In this document: piece after piece, positions 63,912-64,000 of the stretch
Layout: every line of letters starts with the position of its first letter
Position numbering within the stretch: the stretch's first letter is position 1
Assembly: GCA_020637165.1 (NCBI GenBank)
Contig: JACJWN010000004.1
Coordinates: 310,001 to 374,000 of the forward strand
Direction of reading: 5' to 3'
Length of the DNA stretch: 64,000 nt
Origin: Mycolicibacterium sp.
Lineage (GTDB): Bacteria > Actinomycetota > Actinomycetes > Mycobacteriales > Mycobacteriaceae
Made by a program: the position numbers and the translations under genes
The notes under the pieces: model-generated
Database searches by the model: none
What the model saw: only the letters and a program-made list of their open reading frames with translations
Told to the model about the DNA's origin: nothing

Positions 63912-64000
63912 CGCACCACCCCTGACCCGTTCGCGAACTGCGACAGCCCCGAAAAAGCCATCCAACCCGGGGGACGGCGATCGCGACCGCGTCACCATAC

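Overview
The window is about 64 kb of GC-rich (roughly 65-68%), densely packed actinobacterial chromosome. It is almost certainly from a mycobacterium, most likely a rapidly growing or environmental species (Mycolicibacterium-type). Gene content and order recall the M. tuberculosis Rv3752c-Rv3778c neighbourhood: tadA pair, tyrA, proZWVX, LapA-like protein, alkyl sulfatase, tcrXY, FadE36-like phosphotransferase, hisC2, echA21, quinone oxidoreductase and cysteine-desulfurase-like protein. An LpqH lipoprotein and a LigC/PrimPol pair also fit. These synteny statements are from memory, not from a search.

Layout. 1-5 kb: two exported proteins (an S15/CocE-type serine hydrolase cut by the window edge, and a PecA-type aspartic protease), then an hsp20 gene behind a near-perfect CIRCE element. 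5.5-8.5 kb: a PrimPol/LigC DNA-repair pair divergent from gluQ. 8.5-11 kb: a saccharopine-dehydrogenase-like protein with a P450. 11-15.1 kb: an RNase T2 gene divergent from a two-gene operon that encodes an 11-TM flippase-like protein and an intact stand-alone reverse transcriptase; this is the strongest candidate for an undescribed system. 15.3-24.6 kb: tgt, lpqH, a wax-ester synthase/DGAT and a run of exported proteins (lipoprotein, small Gly/His-rich protein, beta-propeller, lipase). 24.6-28.5 kb: an unusual CPD-motif P1B ATPase and NhaA.

28.6-48 kb is conserved core: tRNA-Ser(CGA), TadA and partner, prephenate dehydrogenase, a complete osmoprotectant/quaternary-amine ABC transporter, an amino-acid binding lipoprotein, SdsA-type alkyl sulfatase, the TcrXY two-component system, a ThrE-type exporter, and a phosphotransferase/acyl-CoA dehydrogenase/SDR operon. 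48.4-53.7 kb: tRNA-Arg(ACG)/tRNA-Ser(GCT), hisC2, cysK-cysE (cysteine synthesis), a dienoyl-CoA-isomerase-like crotonase, and a flavin amine oxidase that appears to use an ATT/ATC start. 53.8-55.2 kb: a complete 1464-bp ISL3-family insertion sequence with a perfect 8-bp target duplication, inserted 8 bp before the start of a large exported phospholipase fusion. 58.3-64 kb: a TetR regulator with a likely operator at a small exported protein, agmatine deiminase, tRNA-Ser(TGA), a MarR/quinone-oxidoreductase divergent pair, and a cysteine-desulfurase-like protein lacking the PLP lysine.

Themes: (i) many genes have a TANNNT box 6-8 nt before the start codon, as expected of mycobacterial leaderless transcripts; (ii) several large exported proteins share one plan of signal peptide, Pro/Ala-rich linker, then catalytic domain; (iii) gluQ and tgt both belong to queuosine tRNA modification although they are 7 kb apart.
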